Positions 44,614 to 58,422 of a DNA stretch of 64,000 bases are shown here, piece by piece. The stretch's first letter is position 1. Each line of letters opens with the position of its first letter. This DNA comes from Rhodococcus sp. NBC_00297 (GTDB lineage Bacteria; Actinomycetota; Actinomycetes; Mycobacteriales; Mycobacteriaceae): positions 2,669,001 through 2,733,000 of the forward strand of contig NZ_CP108041.1 of NCBI RefSeq assembly GCF_036173065.1, written 5' to 3'. The notes beneath the pieces were generated by a model. The model searched no databases and was not told where the DNA came from. It saw only the letters and a list, made by a program, of their open reading frames with translations. Position numbers and translations under genes: made by a program.

Positions 44614-45797
44614 GCACGGTGCTGGTCGTCAACTCGGGATCGTCGTCGGTGAAGTTCCAGGTGGTGGACCCCGACTCGGGACACAGCGTCCTGCAGGGCA
44701 TCGTCGAGCGCATCGGGGACGCCGACGGGCGCGTGGCCGTCACCCGCGGCGACGACACGACGGAGAAGACGACCGACATCCCCGATCACGTCACGGGCCT
44801 CCGGCTGGCGTTCGAGATGATGGCCGACGCGGGACTGCCCCTGGCGGAGGCGGGCATCACGGCAGTGGGGCATCGAGTGGTGCACGGCGGCACCGTCTTC
44901 AGCGAGCCCACCCTCATCGACGACTCGGTCGTGGCCACCATCGACGAGCTCAGTGCGCTGGCGCCCCTGCACAATCCGGCCAACCTGCGCGGGATCGAGG
45001 TGGCGCGCCGGGAGCTGCCCGACGTGCCGCAGGTCGCCGTGTTCGACACGGCGTTCTTCCACACCCTCCCCGCCGCCGCCTCGACGTACGCCATCGATGC
45101 GGCCACCGCCGCCGAACACGACATCAAGCGGTACGGGATGCACGGCACGTCCCACGAGTACGTGAGTGGCCGTGTGGCAGAGCATCTGGGACGGTCGCCG
45201 TCGGACGTGAACCAGATCGTGCTGCACCTCGGCAACGGCGCCTCGGCATCGGCCGTGCGCGGCGGCGTCGCGGTGGACACGTCCATGGGCCTCACCCCGC
45301 TCGAGGGGCTCGTGATGGGAACCCGCAGCGGCGACATCGATCCCGGCATCGTGATGCACCTGCGGCGCAGTGCCGACATGGACGTCGATGCCATCGACGA
45401 ACTGCTCAACCGCCGCTCCGGTATCAAGGGATTGAGTGGTGTCACCGACTTCCGTGAGCTCCGGCGCCTCATCGACGACGGTGACGAGGCCGCGGCCCTG
45501 GCCTTCGACGTGTACGTCCATCGCCTGCGGCGCTATCTCGGCGCGTACATGATCGAGCTGGGCCACGTGGATGTCGTCACGTTCACCGCCGGCGTGGGCG
45601 AGAATTCGGCCGAGGTGCGCGCAGCGGCCCTGGCGGACCTCGAGATGTACGGGATCGAGCTGGACGAGGAGCGTAATGCCGAGCGCGGCAAGGGAATCCG
45701 TGTCATCTCGACGGACGATTCCCCGGTGACGGTCCTCGTGGTGCCCACCAACGAGGAGTTGGCCATCGCCCGCGCCGCGGTGGCCCTGATCGGCTGA
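44610..45797 (+). CDS. ackA: Acetate kinase
   Basis: The 395-residue ASKHA-fold kinase makes ATP and acetate from acetyl phosphate. Clear motifs are [13 protein letters not shown] (phosphate-1 loop), [85 protein letters not shown], and [13 protein letters not shown]. Catalytic Arg and His residues are present in GTRSGD and HGTSH. It is translated with pta through a GTGA overlap. Its stop codon is directly followed by the stop of the convergent pknG, with no gap for a terminator. Confidence 0.96.
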   Translation: MSTVLVVNSGSSSVKFQVVDPDSGHSVLQGIVERIGDADGRVAVTRGDDTTEKTTDIPDHVTGLRLAFEMMADAGLPLAEAGITAVGHRVVHGGTVFSEPTLIDDSVVATIDELSALAPLHNPANLRGIEVARRELPDVPQVAVFDTAFFHTLPAAASTYAIDAATAAEHDIKRYGMHGTSHEYVSGRVAEHLGRSPSDVNQIVLHLGNGASASAVRGGVAVDTSMGLTPLEGLVMGTRSGDIDPGIVMHLRRSADMDVDAIDELLNRRSGIKGLSGVTDFRELRRLIDDGDEAAALAFDVYVHRLRRYLGAYMIELGHVDVVTFTAGVGENSAEVRAAALADLEMYGIELDEERNAERGKGIRVISTDDSPVTVLVVPTNEELAIARAAVALIG

Positions 45798-49092
<3,295 letters not shown>

Positions 49093-49093
<1 letters not shown>

Positions 49094-50403
49094 CACAGGT
49101 ACTCCCGGATACGCGACCACATACCGCCCACGACGGCGAGCACGGCCAGGCCGCACACGATGCCGGTGCCCACGGTGAGGCCGGCCAGCACGCCCGACGC
49201 ACGCTGGACGTCGTCTCGCAGGGACGCGCGGGACGCCTCGATCTCCTCGACGAGAGCCGAGTCGAGCCGACCGAACACGTCGCTGGAGTCGCCGGCAGCC
49301 GTTCCGGTGGCGATGGTGACCGCCGTGTCGAAGTCGCCGACGTCCAGCGACGCGTTCATCCGGTCGTGCGAGCTGGTCCAGAGCGACACCAGCGCACGGG
49401 CGTCGTCCATCCGGGGACTGTGCGTGTCGTCGTCGTGCGCGAGTGTGCCGAGGGTGTCGGCGAGGCCGGACACCGCGTCGGAGTACGACTTCTCGTAGTC
49501 GGCGAAGCCGCCGCGCCGCGTCATGCCGATGGTCTCGTCGGCGCGTGCCTGCTGGGCGAGGATCCGGCTGGTGGTGAGCAGGTCCAGGGGCTCCGCGCCG
49601 CGCACCAGAGCGCGGTCGGTGGCGGTCGAGGAGATGAGCCCCGCGACGAGCATCCAGCCGAGCAGCAGTACGACGCCCACCGTGGCACCCGCGAAACCGA
49701 CGTTGACGGTGCGCTTGGTCTTCCGGCTCAGGAACATCTGCGCGCCGACGAGCACGAGCACGGTGATGCCCAGCACGACGAACGCCGACCAGGGTGGTGT
49801 CGCGAACTGGCGCTGCGCATCCGACACGTCACCGGACTTCTCCGCGTGCAGTTCCTCGGCCCACGGCAGGATCGTGTTCTGCATGAGGGTCGACGCCTCG
49901 GCCAGATACGCGGAACCCACCGGATTGCCGACGCGGTTGTTCGTCCGCGCGGTCTCGATGATGCCGGCGTACAGCGGCAGGTTCGTGGAGATCGTCGCCA
50001 GCAGTTGCCGCGACGTCGCGTCGTCGCTCGCGAGTCCGGTGGACGCGCGGACCACCTCGCCCGCCGCCGCTCCGAGCGAGTCCGTGTACCGACCACGGAC
50101 GTCGCCGGGTTCCAGACCGCCCGAGAGGAAGGCCGTCGCCGCCGTCGCGTCCGCGACCGACAGCTGCACGTACAGGTTCTGCGCCGCATCGGACAGCGGC
50201 TCGGTGCGCGCGAGCAGAAGTTCGAGGGTGCGCTGGCGGTCCGACACCGACAGCGTCGTCACGAGAGCGGTGGTCACGAGCGTCGCGACCACCAGCAGAC
50301 CCACCGCCAACAGCCGGACGGGAGTGGAACGGAGGAACTCCGACCGTTCGGAGCGGGTGTCGACGGGCGCGCGCAGAGTCAGCGCACTCGTCTGCTGTGA
50401 CAC
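49093..50403 (-). CDS. glnX: Membrane sensor GlnX
   Basis: The 436-residue membrane protein has four predicted transmembrane helices: VRLLAVGLLVVATLVTTALVTTL, AFVVLGITVLVLVGAQMFL, VGFAGATVGVVLLLGWMLVAGLI and SGVLAGLTVGTGIVCGLAVLAVVGGMW. Two exterior helical regions (about 55-200 and 265-400) look like four-helix-bundle sensor domains. This is the Rv0412c layout. It is thought to relay ligand-bound GlnH outside to PknG inside. GTG 50403 is the start, and it is the first gene of the operon, divergent from mutT3. Confidence 0.9.
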
Positions 50404-50521
50404 CTCGACCCCTTCCCGCGCGATCGGTCGCCCTCATGTCCGGATTCGAGCATAGGCCCACCGTGGTCCGAGCACAGGCAACGCGAGGAGCAATAAGGTG
50501 GGGGAATGCGGACGGTGAACC

Positions 50522-51214
50522 ATGCGCGGTGACGGGGACGGCTGGGTCTTCAGCAGCGACGGGAGCCGGCACTGGGGACGACACGGCGCGGCCGGTCTGC
50601 TGTTGCGGGCTCCGACCGGGTCGGCGGGCTCCGTGGTGTTGCTGCAGCACCGTGCGGCCTGGAGTCATCAGGGCGGGACGTGGGCGCTGCCCGGTGGTGC
50701 CAGGGACAGTCACGAGAGCGCCGTCCACGCGGCCGTACGCGAGGCCGGCGAGGAGGCGGGCATCACGGACGACCTGCTGACCGTGCGGGACGAGCACGTC
50801 ACCAAGATCGAGGACTCGGGGTGGTCCTACACCACTGTGATCGCCGACGCGGAGCGCGAACTCGACACGGTTCCCAACGGTGAGAGCACCGAACTGCGCT
50901 GGGTCGCCGAGCACGAGGTGGACTCGCTGCCGCTGCACCCCGCCTTCGCCGAGAGTTGGCCGTCGCTGCGCACCGTGCCCGTCCGCGCCGTCCTGGCCGC
51001 CGACGCCCCCGACGATCTCCCGGCGCGCACCGTACGACTCGCCGTCGGCAGCTTCGGGTGGATCGTCGACACCGTACGGGCCGAGAACGTGGACGCGGCG
51101 CTCGCCGCCGTCCGGAACGACACCGACCTGCGCGTCGTCGTCGTGACGGCCGACGACGCGGTGCGCTCGGCGGTTCCCGCCGACGTCACCGTCCTGTCGC
51201 CGGACGGACTCTGA
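50522..51214 (+). CDS. mutT3: NUDIX hydrolase MutT3-like
   Basis: The 230-residue NUDIX hydrolase has a complete 23-residue box at 59-81 (GARDSHESAVHAAVREAGEEAGI, with the metal-binding REAGEE). The preceding segment SVVLLQHRAAWSHQGGTWALPGG is near-identical to M. tuberculosis MutT3 (Rv0413) as I recall it. Such enzymes hydrolyse oxidised or alternative nucleoside triphosphates. About 70 residues beyond the NUDIX domain (TVRLAVGSFGWIVDTVRAENVDAALAAVRNDTDLRVVVV) form a separate C-terminal region. It lies between glnX and thiE, as in mycobacteria. Confidence 0.92.
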   Translation: MRGDGDGWVFSSDGSRHWGRHGAAGLLLRAPTGSAGSVVLLQHRAAWSHQGGTWALPGGARDSHESAVHAAVREAGEEAGITDDLLTVRDEHVTKIEDSGWSYTTVIADAERELDTVPNGESTELRWVAEHEVDSLPLHPAFAESWPSLRTVPVRAVLAADAPDDLPARTVRLAVGSFGWIVDTVRAENVDAALAAVRNDTDLRVVVVTADDAVRSAVPADVTVLSPDGL

Positions 51215-51217
51215 CGG

Positions 51218-51901
51218 TCAGACCGACGGCAGCAGATCGAGCAGTCGACGGGCCGCCGCCTCGGGGTCGCGAGCCTGCGTGATCGCCCGCACCACCGCGA
51301 TGCGGGACGCGCCCGCCTCGAGCGCCTGCGCGACGTTGTTCTCCTCGACCCCGCCGATGACGAACCACGGCCGGGTGGGATGCGATTCGGCGACCTCACG
51401 CACGACGTCCAGGCCCGCGGCCGAACGGTTCGGCTTGGTGGGAGTCGCCCACACCGGTCCCGTGGCGAAGTAGTCGACGCCGTCCTCGATGTCGGCGAGC
51501 GTGGCCTGTGCCCGGTTCTGCGTGGAGCGCCCGATGACGACGTCCGGGCCCACGATGCGGCGCGCGTAGTGCACCGGCAGATCGTTCTGGCCGAGGTGCA
51601 GCACGTCGGCGCCCGAGGCGAGCGCCAGATCGGCACGATCGTTGACGGCCATCAGCGCGCCGTGACGGCGGCACGCGGCGGAGATGACCGCGAGAGCGGC
51701 GAGCTCGTCCTTCGCCTCGATGGCGCCGTACTTTTTCTCGCCCGCCGACCCCTTGTCGCGGAGCTGCACGATGTCGACGCCCCCGGACAGCGCCGCGTCC
51801 ACGAACTTGGCCAGGTCACCGGTGTCGCGGCGGGCGTCGGTGCAGAGGTACAGACGAGCGGTGGCGAGCCGCTCGCGGGCGGTGGTCCTCGAAGTCGTCA
51901 C
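51218..51901 (-). CDS. thiE: Thiamine-phosphate synthase
   Basis: The 227-residue TIM-barrel enzyme joins HMP-pyrophosphate and thiazole phosphate to thiamine phosphate. Motifs are [96 protein letters not shown], and [33 protein letters not shown] 51901 is supported by TACATT 7 nt upstream, indicating a leaderless transcript. The frame remains open through the 30-bp repeats to an ATG at 52018, but that longer form would include the promoter. It diverges from thiOSG. Confidence 0.94.
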   Translation of the reverse strand: MTTSRTTARERLATARLYLCTDARRDTGDLAKFVDAALSGGVDIVQLRDKGSAGEKKYGAIEAKDELAALAVISAACRRHGALMAVNDRADLALASGADVLHLGQNDLPVHYARRIVGPDVVIGRSTQNRAQATLADIEDGVDYFATGPVWATPTKPNRSAAGLDVVREVAESHPTRPWFVIGGVEENNVAQALEAGASRIAVVRAITQARDPEAAARRLLDLLPSV

Positions 51902-51908
51902 GAGTGTG

Positions 51909-51914
51909 AATGTA
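51909..51914 (-). promoter_or_regulatory. -10 of leaderless thiE transcript
   Basis: TACATT on the minus strand lies 7 nt before GTG 51901. Its -35 region would fall at about 51932-51937, inside the first 30-bp repeat. Confidence 0.5.
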
Positions 51915-51930
51915 GTACCACCCAGTACTG

Positions 51931-52020
51931 CGGGAAGGCCGGAGGCCGGTCGGGTGATGGCGGGAAGGCCGGAGGCCGGTCGGGTGATGGCGTGAAGGCC
52001 GGAGGCCGGTCGGGTCATCA
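51931..52020. repeat. Three tandem 30-bp repeats between thiE and the TPP riboswitch
   Basis: Units start at 51931, 51961 and 51991. The first two are identical and the third differs at three positions (including its last bases). Each contains GGCCGGAGGCCGG. The array fills the gap between the two divergent -10 elements. Identical copies suggest a recently expanded, length-variable locus. Confidence 0.9.
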
Positions 52021-52045
52021 GCCGGTTAGGGTGAAGGGGAACGAA

Positions 52046-52130
52046 CACGGGAGTCCCGGACGGGGCTGAGAGTGGGCGAGGCCGCCCAGACCGTAACCAC
52101 CTGACCCGGGTCATGCCGGCGGAGGAAGTG
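52046..52130 (+). ncRNA. TPP riboswitch (THI element)
   Basis: The aptamer hallmarks are GGGGCTGAGAGTGGGC (pyrimidine-sensing arm) and ACCTGACCCGGGTCATGCCGGCGGAGGAA (pyrophosphate-sensing arm closing P1). A -10 TAGGGT at 52027-52032 places the transcript start near 52039. The ribosome-binding site GGAGGAA (52121-52127) lies in the closing strand, 9 nt before the thiO ATG, so TPP binding should hide it and lower translation of thiOSG. M. tuberculosis has, as I recall, a THI element at the same position. Confidence 0.93.
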
Positions 52131-52136
52131 AGTTTC

Positions 52137-53231
52137 ATGCAGCGATCCGTCTCCGTCGTGGGCGGCGGGGTGATCGGCCTGTTCTGCGCCCGCGCCGCCG
52201 CGGCGGCGGGATGGTCCGTCACCCTGCACGACCCGACGTTCGGTGCACGCGCTGTCGGCGACGGCGCCGCCAGCTGGGTGGCGGGCGGCATGCTCGCGCC
52301 GCTGTCCGAGGGCTGGCCCGGCGAACACGCACTCTTGGCACTCGGTTCCGCGTCGCTGCGGCGGTGGCACGATCCGGTGCTGCGCGCGGACCTGGAGGGT
52401 CGGGGCGTCGTCGTGTCGAGTGGATCGTTGACCGTCGCGTTCGACTCGGCCGACGCGGCGGACCTGCGCACTGTCGCCGACTGGGTGGGTGCGCAGGGCC
52501 ACGATCTCGAGATCCTCTCGCGCAGCGAGGTGCGCACTCTGGAGCCGTCGCTCTCGCCGCGCGTTCGTCTGGGCCTGTCGGCGCCGGGGGAGTTGTCGGT
52601 GGACAACCGGGCGTTGGTGCTCGCGTTGGAGTCCGCGGTCCGCGACCGGGGAGTGCGGATCGAGCGTGCTCCCGTCACCGACCTCGACGCGCTCACCACC
52701 GATCGTGTGGTGGTCGCCGCGGGGTGGTCGACGTCCCGTCTGCTGCCGGACGTCCCGGTGCGGCCGGTGAAGGGCGAGATCCTGCGCCTGCGTGCGCGCC
52801 CCGGCTCCGCGAGTTCGCCGACGCGCACCGTCCGCGCGAGCGTCAACGGTCGCGCGGTGTACCTGGTCCCCCGTGGCGGGGGTCTGGTGGTCGGTGCGAC
52901 GCAGTACGAGCACGGTGACGACACCGCCGTGACCGTCGCCGGCGTCCGCGACCTCCTGGCGGACGCCGAGGCCGTGTTCCCGGCCGTCGGTGACTACGAG
53001 TTGGCGGAGACTGCGGCGGGCCTGCGGCCGGGGAGCCCCGACAACATCCCCGTGGTCGGGCGGTGGGACGACCGCGTGATCGTCGCCGCCGGGCACGGTC
53101 GCAACGGGGTGCTGCTCGCGCCCGTCACGGCGGACGCCGTGGTGGCAGAACTGGAGGGCGAGCCGTTGACGGAAGCGGCATGTGCTCTCCCCGAACGATT
53201 TTCGAGTCTCACGCGGACTCGGGCACGGTAG
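52137..53231 (+). CDS. thiO: Glycine oxidase ThiO
   Basis: The 364-residue FAD amino-acid oxidase makes dehydroglycine (iminoacetate) for thiazole synthesis. The FAD site is [28 protein letters not shown], followed by [55 protein letters not shown], and the C-terminal [18 protein letters not shown] and [20 protein letters not shown] 52137 follows the riboswitch-embedded GGAGGAA by 9 nt. Length matches M. tuberculosis ThiO. It is the first of the thiO-thiS-thiG operon. Confidence 0.95.
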   Translation: MQRSVSVVGGGVIGLFCARAAAAAGWSVTLHDPTFGARAVGDGAASWVAGGMLAPLSEGWPGEHALLALGSASLRRWHDPVLRADLEGRGVVVSSGSLTVAFDSADAADLRTVADWVGAQGHDLEILSRSEVRTLEPSLSPRVRLGLSAPGELSVDNRALVLALESAVRDRGVRIERAPVTDLDALTTDRVVVAAGWSTSRLLPDVPVRPVKGEILRLRARPGSASSPTRTVRASVNGRAVYLVPRGGGLVVGATQYEHGDDTAVTVAGVRDLLADAEAVFPAVGDYELAETAAGLRPGSPDNIPVVGRWDDRVIVAAGHGRNGVLLAPVTADAVVAELEGEPLTEAACALPERFSSLTRTRAR

Positions 53232-53240
53232 GAGACGAAC

Positions 53241-54198
<958 letters not shown>

Positions 54199-54224
54199 CC
54201 ACCCCGGGGGCGGCTCAGGGTCGC

Positions 54225-54259
54225 GTCATCCCTTCGGATGACCCGGGTCGAGACCCGGG
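54225..54259. terminator. Tandem hairpins after thiG
   Basis: GTCATCC/GGATGAC with loop CTTC (54225-54242) is followed at once by CCCGGGTC/GACCCGGG (54242-54259). They separate thiG from the ABC transporter genes and probably end the riboswitch-controlled transcript. Confidence 0.65.
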
Positions 54260-54300
54260 AGCGATGTGGTCGGTGGTCCTGCTCGGGCATCCTGATGCAC

Positions 54301-55260
54301 ATGATCGAAGTGACAGGTTTGACCAAACAGTTCGGCGCGAAGAAAGCCGTGGACGATCTCTCCTTCACGGTGCGCCCGGGTATCGTGACGGGCTTCCTCG
54401 GCCCCAACGGTGCCGGCAAGTCCACCACGATGCGGATGATCCTCGGGCTCGATCAGCCCACGTCCGGAACGGCACTCATCGAGGGTCGGCCCTACCGTGA
54501 GCTGAAGAATCCCATTCGCACCGTCGGCGCTCTGCTCGACGCGAAGTGGGTGCACCCCAACAGATCCGCGCGTGCTCACCTGCAGTGGATGGCGGCCTCC
54601 AACGGCATAGCCTCGTCCCGCGTCGACGAGGTGCTCCGCCTCGTCGGTCTGTCCGAGGTGGCCAAGCAGAAGGCCGGCGGGTTCTCCCTCGGCATGTCGC
54701 AGCGACTCGGTCTGGCCGGTGCGTTGCTCGGTGACCCGAAGGTCCTGATGTTCGACGAGCCGGTCAACGGACTCGATCCCGAGGGCATCGTCTGGATCCG
54801 CAAGTTCATGCAGCGCCTCGCCGCCGAGGGGCGGACCGTGCTGGTGTCCTCGCACCTGCTCTCCGAGATGGCGCTCACCGCAGAACAACTGATCGTCATC
54901 GGCCGCGGCCGGCTCATCTCGGACTCGTCCGTGCAGGAGTTCGTCGACCGCGCCTCGGAGGCGTCGGTCCGCGTCCGCAGCCCCCAGCTCGACGCCCTGC
55001 GCAGCGCGCTCACGTCGGCAGGTCTGACGGTCAAGGAGCCCAGCAGCCTCGATCAGGTGCATCCGACCCTCGTGGTGGCCGAGTCCACCACGGAGGCGAT
55101 CGGCGAGATCGCCGCGCGCCACAACATCGTCCTGCACGAGCTGGCGTCCCAGCACGGTTCGCTCGAGGACGCGTTCATGAAACTCACCGGTGACGACGTG
55201 CAGTACCACGGCGCCGGTACCGGTACCGATACTGACGTGATGGGAGGGGCACTGCGATGA
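54301..55260 (+). CDS. ABC-2 type transporter ATP-binding protein
   Basis: The 319-residue ATPase has Walker A GPNGAGKSTT (about 36-45), signature FSLGMSQRLGLAGALL, Walker B LMFDEPVNGLDPEG, and the switch His in VSSHLLSEM. The signature is SLGMSQ rather than LSGGQ, as is usual in bacitracin/daunorubicin-type exporters. The C-terminal 100 residues bear the accessory domain of this group. ATG 54301 is chosen; ATG 54295 is also possible. It is coupled by ATGA to the permease. The pair interrupts the thiG-lpqL neighbourhood known from mycobacteria. Confidence 0.9.
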   Translation: MIEVTGLTKQFGAKKAVDDLSFTVRPGIVTGFLGPNGAGKSTTMRMILGLDQPTSGTALIEGRPYRELKNPIRTVGALLDAKWVHPNRSARAHLQWMAASNGIASSRVDEVLRLVGLSEVAKQKAGGFSLGMSQRLGLAGALLGDPKVLMFDEPVNGLDPEGIVWIRKFMQRLAAEGRTVLVSSHLLSEMALTAEQLIVIGRGRLISDSSVQEFVDRASEASVRVRSPQLDALRSALTSAGLTVKEPSSLDQVHPTLVVAESTTEAIGEIAARHNIVLHELASQHGSLEDAFMKLTGDDVQYHGAGTGTDTDVMGGALR

Positions 55261-56051
55261 GTGTGCTTGCAGCGGAACGAATCAAACTCACCTCGACGAA
55301 GTCGCCGTGGTGGTGCACCGTCATCATCGTGGCGCTCGGGCTGGGCATCGGTGCCGTCATCGGCATCACGGCCAAGTCGACGGTCACCACCGTGCAGAAC
55401 GACATCGCCGCCGGAAACGACCCCGGCTTCGAGCCGTACCTGCCGACCCTCGCGGACGCCGTCGCCGGCGTCAGCGGGTTCGGCGTTCTCGTGCTCATGA
55501 TTCTCGCGGCGCTGTCGATCACCAGCGAGTATCGCTTCGGCATCATCCGGACCACGTTCCAGGCCATCCCCAGCCGTGCCTCGGTACTCGGCGTGAAGGC
55601 GCTGCTCATCGGCGTCTTCGGTGCGGTGTTGTCCCTGGTGCTCACGCTGGGCGCGTTCTACATCGCGAAGGCCACGGCCGGTCCCGATGCGGGCGCCGCA
55701 CTCGTGCTCGAGGGTTCGGACGCGTGGCGTGCCATCTACGGTGTCCCGATCTACGCCTTCCTGTGCGTCGTCCTCGCCGTGGGAGTCGGTGCGCTGCTGC
55801 GACAGTCGGCCGCCGCGATCGCACTGCTGCTCCTGTGGCCGCTGTTGATCGAGTCGCTGTTCAACCTGTTCGGCAGCATCGGGCGCGACATCATGCCCTT
55901 CCTCCCGTTCATGAACGCGAACAACTTCCTCGGCTCGCCCGGCGGAGTGGAGTACCACTGGGGACCGTGGGGCAGCCTGGCCTACTTCGCGGCCTTCGTC
56001 GCCGTCGTCTTCGGCGCCGCAGTGGTGGTGGTGAACAAGCGAGACGCGTGA
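55257..56051 (+). CDS. ABC-2 type transporter permease
   Basis: The 264-residue membrane protein has six predicted helices, beginning WWCTVIIVALGLGIGAVIGIT, and an exterior loop between helices 1 and 2 (TVQNDIAAGNDPGFEPYLPTLADA). ITSEYRFGIIRTTFQAIPSRASVLGVKALLI is the typical cytoplasmic coupling region of ABC-2 permeases. It forms the channel for the ATPase encoded just upstream. The exported compound is unknown; such pairs often give peptide-antibiotic resistance. Confidence 0.88.
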   Translation: MSVLAAERIKLTSTKSPWWCTVIIVALGLGIGAVIGITAKSTVTTVQNDIAAGNDPGFEPYLPTLADAVAGVSGFGVLVLMILAALSITSEYRFGIIRTTFQAIPSRASVLGVKALLIGVFGAVLSLVLTLGAFYIAKATAGPDAGAALVLEGSDAWRAIYGVPIYAFLCVVLAVGVGALLRQSAAAIALLLLWPLLIESLFNLFGSIGRDIMPFLPFMNANNFLGSPGGVEYHWGPWGSLAYFAAFVAVVFGAAVVVVNKRDA

Positions 56052-56076
56052 CCGCTCTTTCGTTAGGGTGACGTTC

Positions 56077-57561
56077 ATGCGGACGACACGATCGACCCTG
56101 TCCATCGCGATCTGTGCGGCGGGAGTGCTCGCGCTGTCGTCCTGCTCCTCCGGCTCGTCCGGTGAGGAAGCCACCCCGTCCGAGGAACCCGTGGCCGCAC
56201 CGGTCACGGGTTCCTCGCTGTCCGAGGCCGTCACCCTCGACGCGGTGGTGAGCCACCTGCAGGAGCTCTCCGACATCGCCGACGCGCACGACGGGAATCG
56301 CGCCGCCGGCACCGCCGGATACGACGCCAGCGTCGACTACGTGGCCGGCGCACTGCGGGACGCGGGCTTCGACGTCGAGACGCCCGAGTTCTCGTTCGAC
56401 AGCTACACCCTCGACTCGGTGGCGCTGCGCGCTGCCGACCGCGACGTGCCGGTGAGCGCGTTCACGTACTCACCGGCCACGCCCGCCGGTGGGGTCTCCG
56501 GTCCGATCGTGGCAGCACCTGCCGACGACTCACCCGGCTGCGAGGCCACCGACTACGACGGCCTCACGCTGACCGGCGCGGTCGCTCTGGTCCCGCGCGG
56601 GGTGTGCTCTTTCGCGCAGAAGGGGCAGATCGCCGCCGAGCGCGGCGCCGCCGCGATCATCGTGTCCAACAACGAGGACGGTCCGCTCGACGCCGGCACG
56701 CTCGGCGCGAAGGAGGATGCCCGCATCCCGTCGGTGGGTGTCAGCCGTGAGGACGGTGCCGCTCTGGCCGCGGCCCCGACCACCGCGCAGATCACGCTCG
56801 CCGCGGAGACCGAGACCACGACCAGCCGCAACATTCTCGCGCAGACCACGACGGGATCCACCGAGAACGTCGTCATGGCGGGAGCGCATCTCGACTCGGT
56901 CCCCGAGGGCCCGGGCATCAACGACAACGGCACCGGTACCGCCGCCGTGCTCGAGTCCGCTCTGCAGATGGGTGGCTCGCCGGACGTGACCAACGCCGTG
57001 CGGTTCGGGTTCTGGGGCGCGGAGGAACTCGGTCTGGTCGGATCCACGAAGTACGTCGAGGGACTGTCCGACGAGGACAAGGCCGCGATCGCGCTCTACC
57101 TGAACTTCGACATGGTCGGGTCGAACAACGCCGGCTACCTCGTCTACGACGGAGACGACTCGGATCAGGTCGGCGAGCCCGCCGGCCCCACCGGCTCGGA
57201 CGCGATCGAGCGAGTCTTCGAGGAGCAGCTCACGACGCAGGACGCCGACGGCACCGACTTCGACGGGCGCTCGGACTACGGCCCCTTCATCGAGGTCGGC
57301 ATCCCCTCGGGCGGTGTCTTCAGCGGCGCCGACGACGTGAAGACCGAGGAGCAGGCCGCGCGCTGGGGCGGGACGGCGAACGAGCCCTTCGACCCGAATT
57401 ACCACACCGCCGAGGACACGCTCGAAAACGTCGACCGGGAGGCTCTCGGCATCAACTCGAAGGCCGTCGCCTACGGCATCGGCACGTACGCCGAGTCGGT
57501 GACGGGCCCGAACGGCGTCCCCGTGGGTGCCGATCGAGACGCCGCCCGTCAGGCCGAGTGA
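56077..57561 (+). CDS. lpqL: M28-family aminopeptidase lipoprotein LpqL
   Basis: The 494-residue exported metallopeptidase has a signal peptide with lipobox LSSC (acylated Cys about 22) and a PA domain insertion (about 130-245: GAVALVPRGVCSFAQKGQIAAERGAAAIIVSNN). The M28 catalytic domain has zinc ligands and catalytic residues in GAHLDSV, NDNGTGTAAVLE, FGFWGAEELGLVGS, LNFDMVGSNN and NYHTAEDT. It is placed after thiG as lpqL (Rv0418) is in M. tuberculosis. TAGGGT ends 7 nt before ATG 56077, indicating a leaderless transcript. It trims peptides in the envelope. Confidence 0.93.
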   Translation: MRTTRSTLSIAICAAGVLALSSCSSGSSGEEATPSEEPVAAPVTGSSLSEAVTLDAVVSHLQELSDIADAHDGNRAAGTAGYDASVDYVAGALRDAGFDVETPEFSFDSYTLDSVALRAADRDVPVSAFTYSPATPAGGVSGPIVAAPADDSPGCEATDYDGLTLTGAVALVPRGVCSFAQKGQIAAERGAAAIIVSNNEDGPLDAGTLGAKEDARIPSVGVSREDGAALAAAPTTAQITLAAETETTTSRNILAQTTTGSTENVVMAGAHLDSVPEGPGINDNGTGTAAVLESALQMGGSPDVTNAVRFGFWGAEELGLVGSTKYVEGLSDEDKAAIALYLNFDMVGSNNAGYLVYDGDDSDQVGEPAGPTGSDAIERVFEEQLTTQDADGTDFDGRSDYGPFIEVGIPSGGVFSGADDVKTEEQAARWGGTANEPFDPNYHTAEDTLENVDREALGINSKAVAYGIGTYAESVTGPNGVPVGADRDAARQAE

Positions 57562-57578
57562 CGTTTACTGTCACTCGG
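57554..57578. terminator. Hairpin overlapping the lpqL stop
   Basis: CCGAGTGAC and GTCACTCGG form a perfect 9-bp stem with a 7-nt loop between lpqL and the cyclase-like gene. Confidence 0.55.
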
Positions 57579-57603
57579 AGTAACGACAAGATATGGTCGA
57601 GCG

Positions 57604-58422
57604 GTGAAGATCAGCGCAGGTGACGCCGCCCGTCGGGCTGCCGACGCTGCCCGCACCGTCAACCGGACGCCGCGGGTCGTCGAACTGGTCCGCCGCGTAC
57701 GCGGAGTGCTGCCCGGTGATCCGTCGTTCGGCGATCCGCTCTCGACGGCCGGACCCGGAGCCGCGCGCATGGTCGCGCGGGTCACCGACCGGCTGCAGGG
57801 CGACGCTCCCGGCGCCTCGAAGGAACTCTCGCTGGGTGCGCTGCAGGTGTGGCAGGCGGTGCTCGAACGCGCGGGCCGCGGGCGGGGCGAACGCGAGGTC
57901 ACCATCGTCTTCACCGATCTCGTTGGCTTCTCCACGTGGTCGCTGTCCGCCGGTGACGCCACCACGCTGGTGCTGCTCAAGCAGGTGGCCCGTGCGGTCG
58001 AGCGGCCGATGCTCGATCGCGGCGGTCACATCGTCAAACGCCTGGGAGACGGGCTGATGGCCGTCTTCCCGAGCGCGGACAACGCGGTGCGGGCCGTCTT
58101 CGAGGCGCAGACTGCTCTGGCGCGTGTCGACGTGAACGGCTACACCCCACGGATGCGCGTCGGCATCCACACCGGCTGTCCGCGCGCCGTGGGATCGGAC
58201 TGGCTCGGCGTCGACGTCACCGTGGCCGCTCGCGTCATGCAGACCGGTGCCGACGGCAACGTCATGATCTCGAACGCCGCGCTGGATCTGGTGTCACCCG
58301 AGGTGCTGGACACCGTCGGGCTGGCCACCAAGCCCTACCGGCGCGGGTTGTTCTCGCCGAAGCTGACCGGTGTTCCCGAGGATCTACGCATCAGCCGACT
58401 GGTGCAGTCGCCAGAGCGGTGA
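57604..58422 (+). CDS. Class III nucleotidyl cyclase-domain protein
   Basis: The 272-residue protein has a helical N-terminus (1-95) and a class III cyclase domain (about 97-265). Metal-binding Asp residues are D105 in IVFTDLVGFS and D149 in KRLGDGLMAVF, and K145 is at the usual adenine-recognising position. R210 of the transition-state pair is present, but the preceding Asn is replaced by Thr (T206 in GVDVTVAAR). It has no membrane segment. Start GTG 57604; TATGGT lies 6 nt upstream. It is convergent with thiD, overlapping by 39 bp. It could make cAMP at low rate or act as a sensor. Confidence 0.88.
   Translation: MKISAGDAARRAADAARTVNRTPRVVELVRRVRGVLPGDPSFGDPLSTAGPGAARMVARVTDRLQGDAPGASKELSLGALQVWQAVLERAGRGRGEREVTIVFTDLVGFSTWSLSAGDATTLVLLKQVARAVERPMLDRGGHIVKRLGDGLMAVFPSADNAVRAVFEAQTALARVDVNGYTPRMRVGIHTGCPRAVGSDWLGVDVTVAARVMQTGADGNVMISNAALDLVSPEVLDTVGLATKPYRRGLFSPKLTGVPEDLRISRLVQSPER

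Noticed and set aside
51902-52018. Possible N-terminal extension of ThiE through the 30-bp repeats (ATG at 52018)
   Set aside because: The frame is open and would give a [10 protein letters not shown]-like repeat, but a leaderless -10 sits directly before GTG 51901 and the extension has no match in the ThiE family.
51931-52020. 30-bp direct repeats reminiscent of a CRISPR array
   Set aside because: The units are contiguous with no spacers and no cas genes are nearby. It is a tandem repeat.
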